A stretch of 64,000 nt of DNA from Candidatus Kryptonium thompsonii. GTDB lineage: Bacteria > Bacteroidota > Ignavibacteria > Kryptoniales > Kryptoniaceae. This document shows positions 63,186 through 64,000 of the stretch, one piece after another. Below the pieces are notes generated by a model. The model searched no databases. It was not told where the DNA came from and saw only the letters and a list, made by a program, of their open reading frames with translations. The DNA is taken from contig LDXX01000003.1 in NCBI GenBank assembly GCA_001442925.1, positions 62,001 to 126,000 of the forward strand. Direction: 5' to 3'. Position numbers and translations under genes: made by a program. Each line of letters opens with the position of its first letter. Position 1 is the stretch's first letter.

Positions 63186-64000
63186 GTGCTCATTGACCTC
63201 AAGAATTCTTTATTGTTCTTCGTTCCCCTCATATTCTCAAGTAAGAATTCCATAGCCTCAACTGGGGACATTTCACTTAAGAGTTTTCTAAGTATCCAGA
63301 CTCTGTTCAGTTCCTCTGGTTCTAAAAGCAGTTCTTCTTTTCTCGTTCCTGTTTTGTTGATATCAATTGCTGGGAATATCCTTCTGTCAGCAAGTTCTCT
63401 CGTAAGGACGACTTCCATGTTACCCGTTCCTTTAAATTCTTCAAAGATAACTTCATCCATTCGGCTTCCGGTATCAATTAAGGCTGTTGCTATTATTGTT
63501 AAGCTTCCGGCTTCTTCTGTATCTCTTGCTGCCCCGAAAAATTTCTTTGGTTTTATTAATGCGCTTGCGTCAATACCACCCGAGAGAATTCTTCCGCTGT
63601 GTGGCGTTACAAGGTTGCTGGCTCTTGCAAGTCGTGTTAAGCTGTCAAGAAGTATTACAACATCTTTTCCAGATTCAACAAGTCGTTTCGCTTTCTCAAG
63701 AACCATATCAGCAACTTGCATGTGTCTTTCGGGTGGTTCATCGAAAGTTGAGCTTATAACTTCAACATCAGGACCGACAGAACGTTCCATATCCGTGACC
63801 TCTTCTGGACGTTCATCAATCAAAAGGATGATAAGCTTTATCTCTGGGTGATTTCTCATTATGCTATTTGCCATCTTTTGCAAGAGGACAGTTTTACCAG
63901 CTTTTGGAGGCGATACAATCAAACCGCGCTGTCCTTTTCCAATCGGTGCAAATAAATCAAGGATTCTCATTGAGTATTCCCCGGGAACTGTCTCAAGCCG
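63182..64000 (-). CDS. rho: Transcription termination factor Rho, 3' part
   Basis: 273 codons read in from the window edge without a start. C-terminal RecA-like motor domain: Walker [46 protein letters not shown], Walker [18 protein letters not shown], the Q-loop/R-loop region [20 protein letters not shown], and [23 protein letters not shown]. The N-terminal RNA-binding domain is beyond the window. It converges on the PorZ-like gene (stops overlap by three bases). Confidence 0.97.
   Translation of the reverse strand, partial: RLETVPGEYSMRILDLFAPIGKGQRGLIVSPPKAGKTVLLQKMANSIMRNHPEIKLIILLIDERPEEVTDMERSVGPDVEVISSTFDEPPERHMQVADMVLEKAKRLVESGKDVVILLDSLTRLARASNLVTPHSGRILSGGIDASALIKPKKFFGAARDTEEAGSLTIIATALIDTGSRMDEVIFEEFKGTGNMEVVLTRELADRRIFPAIDINKTGTRKEELLLEPEELNRVWILRKLLSEMSPVEAMEFLLENMRGTKNNKEFLRSMST

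Noticed and set aside
63186-63851. 221-codon open frame on the plus strand
   Set aside because: Antisense shadow of rho, which is unmistakable on the minus strand.
1-64000. Looked for tRNA genes, CRISPR arrays and intact transposases in all gaps
   Set aside because: Gaps are mostly under 250 bases and show no cloverleaf, GTTCRA-type arm, regular repeat-spacer pattern or transposase frame.

Overview
The window is a compact, AT-rich bacterial chromosome segment with 61 recognisable genes. Gaps are short: no stretch over 300 bases lacks a gene, and I saw no tRNA, rRNA, CRISPR array or complete insertion sequence. Several gene types point to the FCB group (Bacteroidota/Ignavibacteriota/Kryptoniota relatives): a GWxTD-domain protein, a PorZ-like protein and a cargo protein with type IX secretion (T9SS) C-terminal sorting domains, PEGA and PQQ-propeller envelope proteins, and a glutaminyl-cyclotransferase-like M28 lipoprotein. 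The Lys/Glu/Ile-rich proteins would suit a thermophile such as Kryptonia, but that is inference. Candidate promoters look like TTGAnn-N17-TATATT/TAAATT rather than the Bacteroidetes TAnnTTTG type. Layout: 1-8228 (minus) holds glycerate kinase, pdxA and an envelope block (GWxTD, PEGA, PQQ propeller, and a metalloprotease/propeller/beta-barrel fusion). 8395-11271 is the three-gene proton-translocating transhydrogenase, closed by a strong terminator. 11325-15441 has a family 5 uracil-DNA glycosylase, an ACT protein of foreign-looking composition, and the threonine catabolic pair kbl-tdh. 15615-22255 is a tryptophan cluster (trpD, a CNNM/CBS gene, trpC, trpF, trpB, no trpA) running through two unknown genes to nadD. 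22261-27554 (minus) has a radical-SAM/methyltransferase/FG-GAP operon, then a thioredoxin-like protein and phosphofructokinase. 27761-37266 (plus) has lipB, a fused E1 and an E2 of a 2-oxoacid dehydrogenase, two peptidases, and a GalT-like HIT protein paired with a radical SAM enzyme. 37328-39429 (minus) is an island of foreign composition: antiporter, universal stress protein, helical protein. 39590-52000 carries a T9SS cargo, endonuclease V, an M28 enzyme, methylmalonyl-CoA mutase large subunit, an RNA methyltransferase, a biotin carboxylase, mutS2, cvpA, yqeY and an ExbB-ExbD-ExbD energy-transducing unit. 52220-55735 is an NtrBC-like two-component system overlapping a UbiA prenyltransferase. 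55699-58808 (minus) is ilvN, an unusual ilvB and a fabG-like SDR. 58934-63185 is a Crp/Fnr regulator, a PHP phosphoesterase, ribH and a PorZ-like protein. The 3' part of rho ends the window. The most interesting signals are: an acetolactate synthase whose two Mg/ThDP ligands are reciprocally exchanged (Asp to Asn and Asn to Asp); the GalT-like/radical-SAM pair of unknown chemistry; the protease-propeller-barrel fusion; the phosphofructokinase with pyrophosphate-type signature residues; and a nested inverted-repeat element between the ExbB and histidine-kinase genes.
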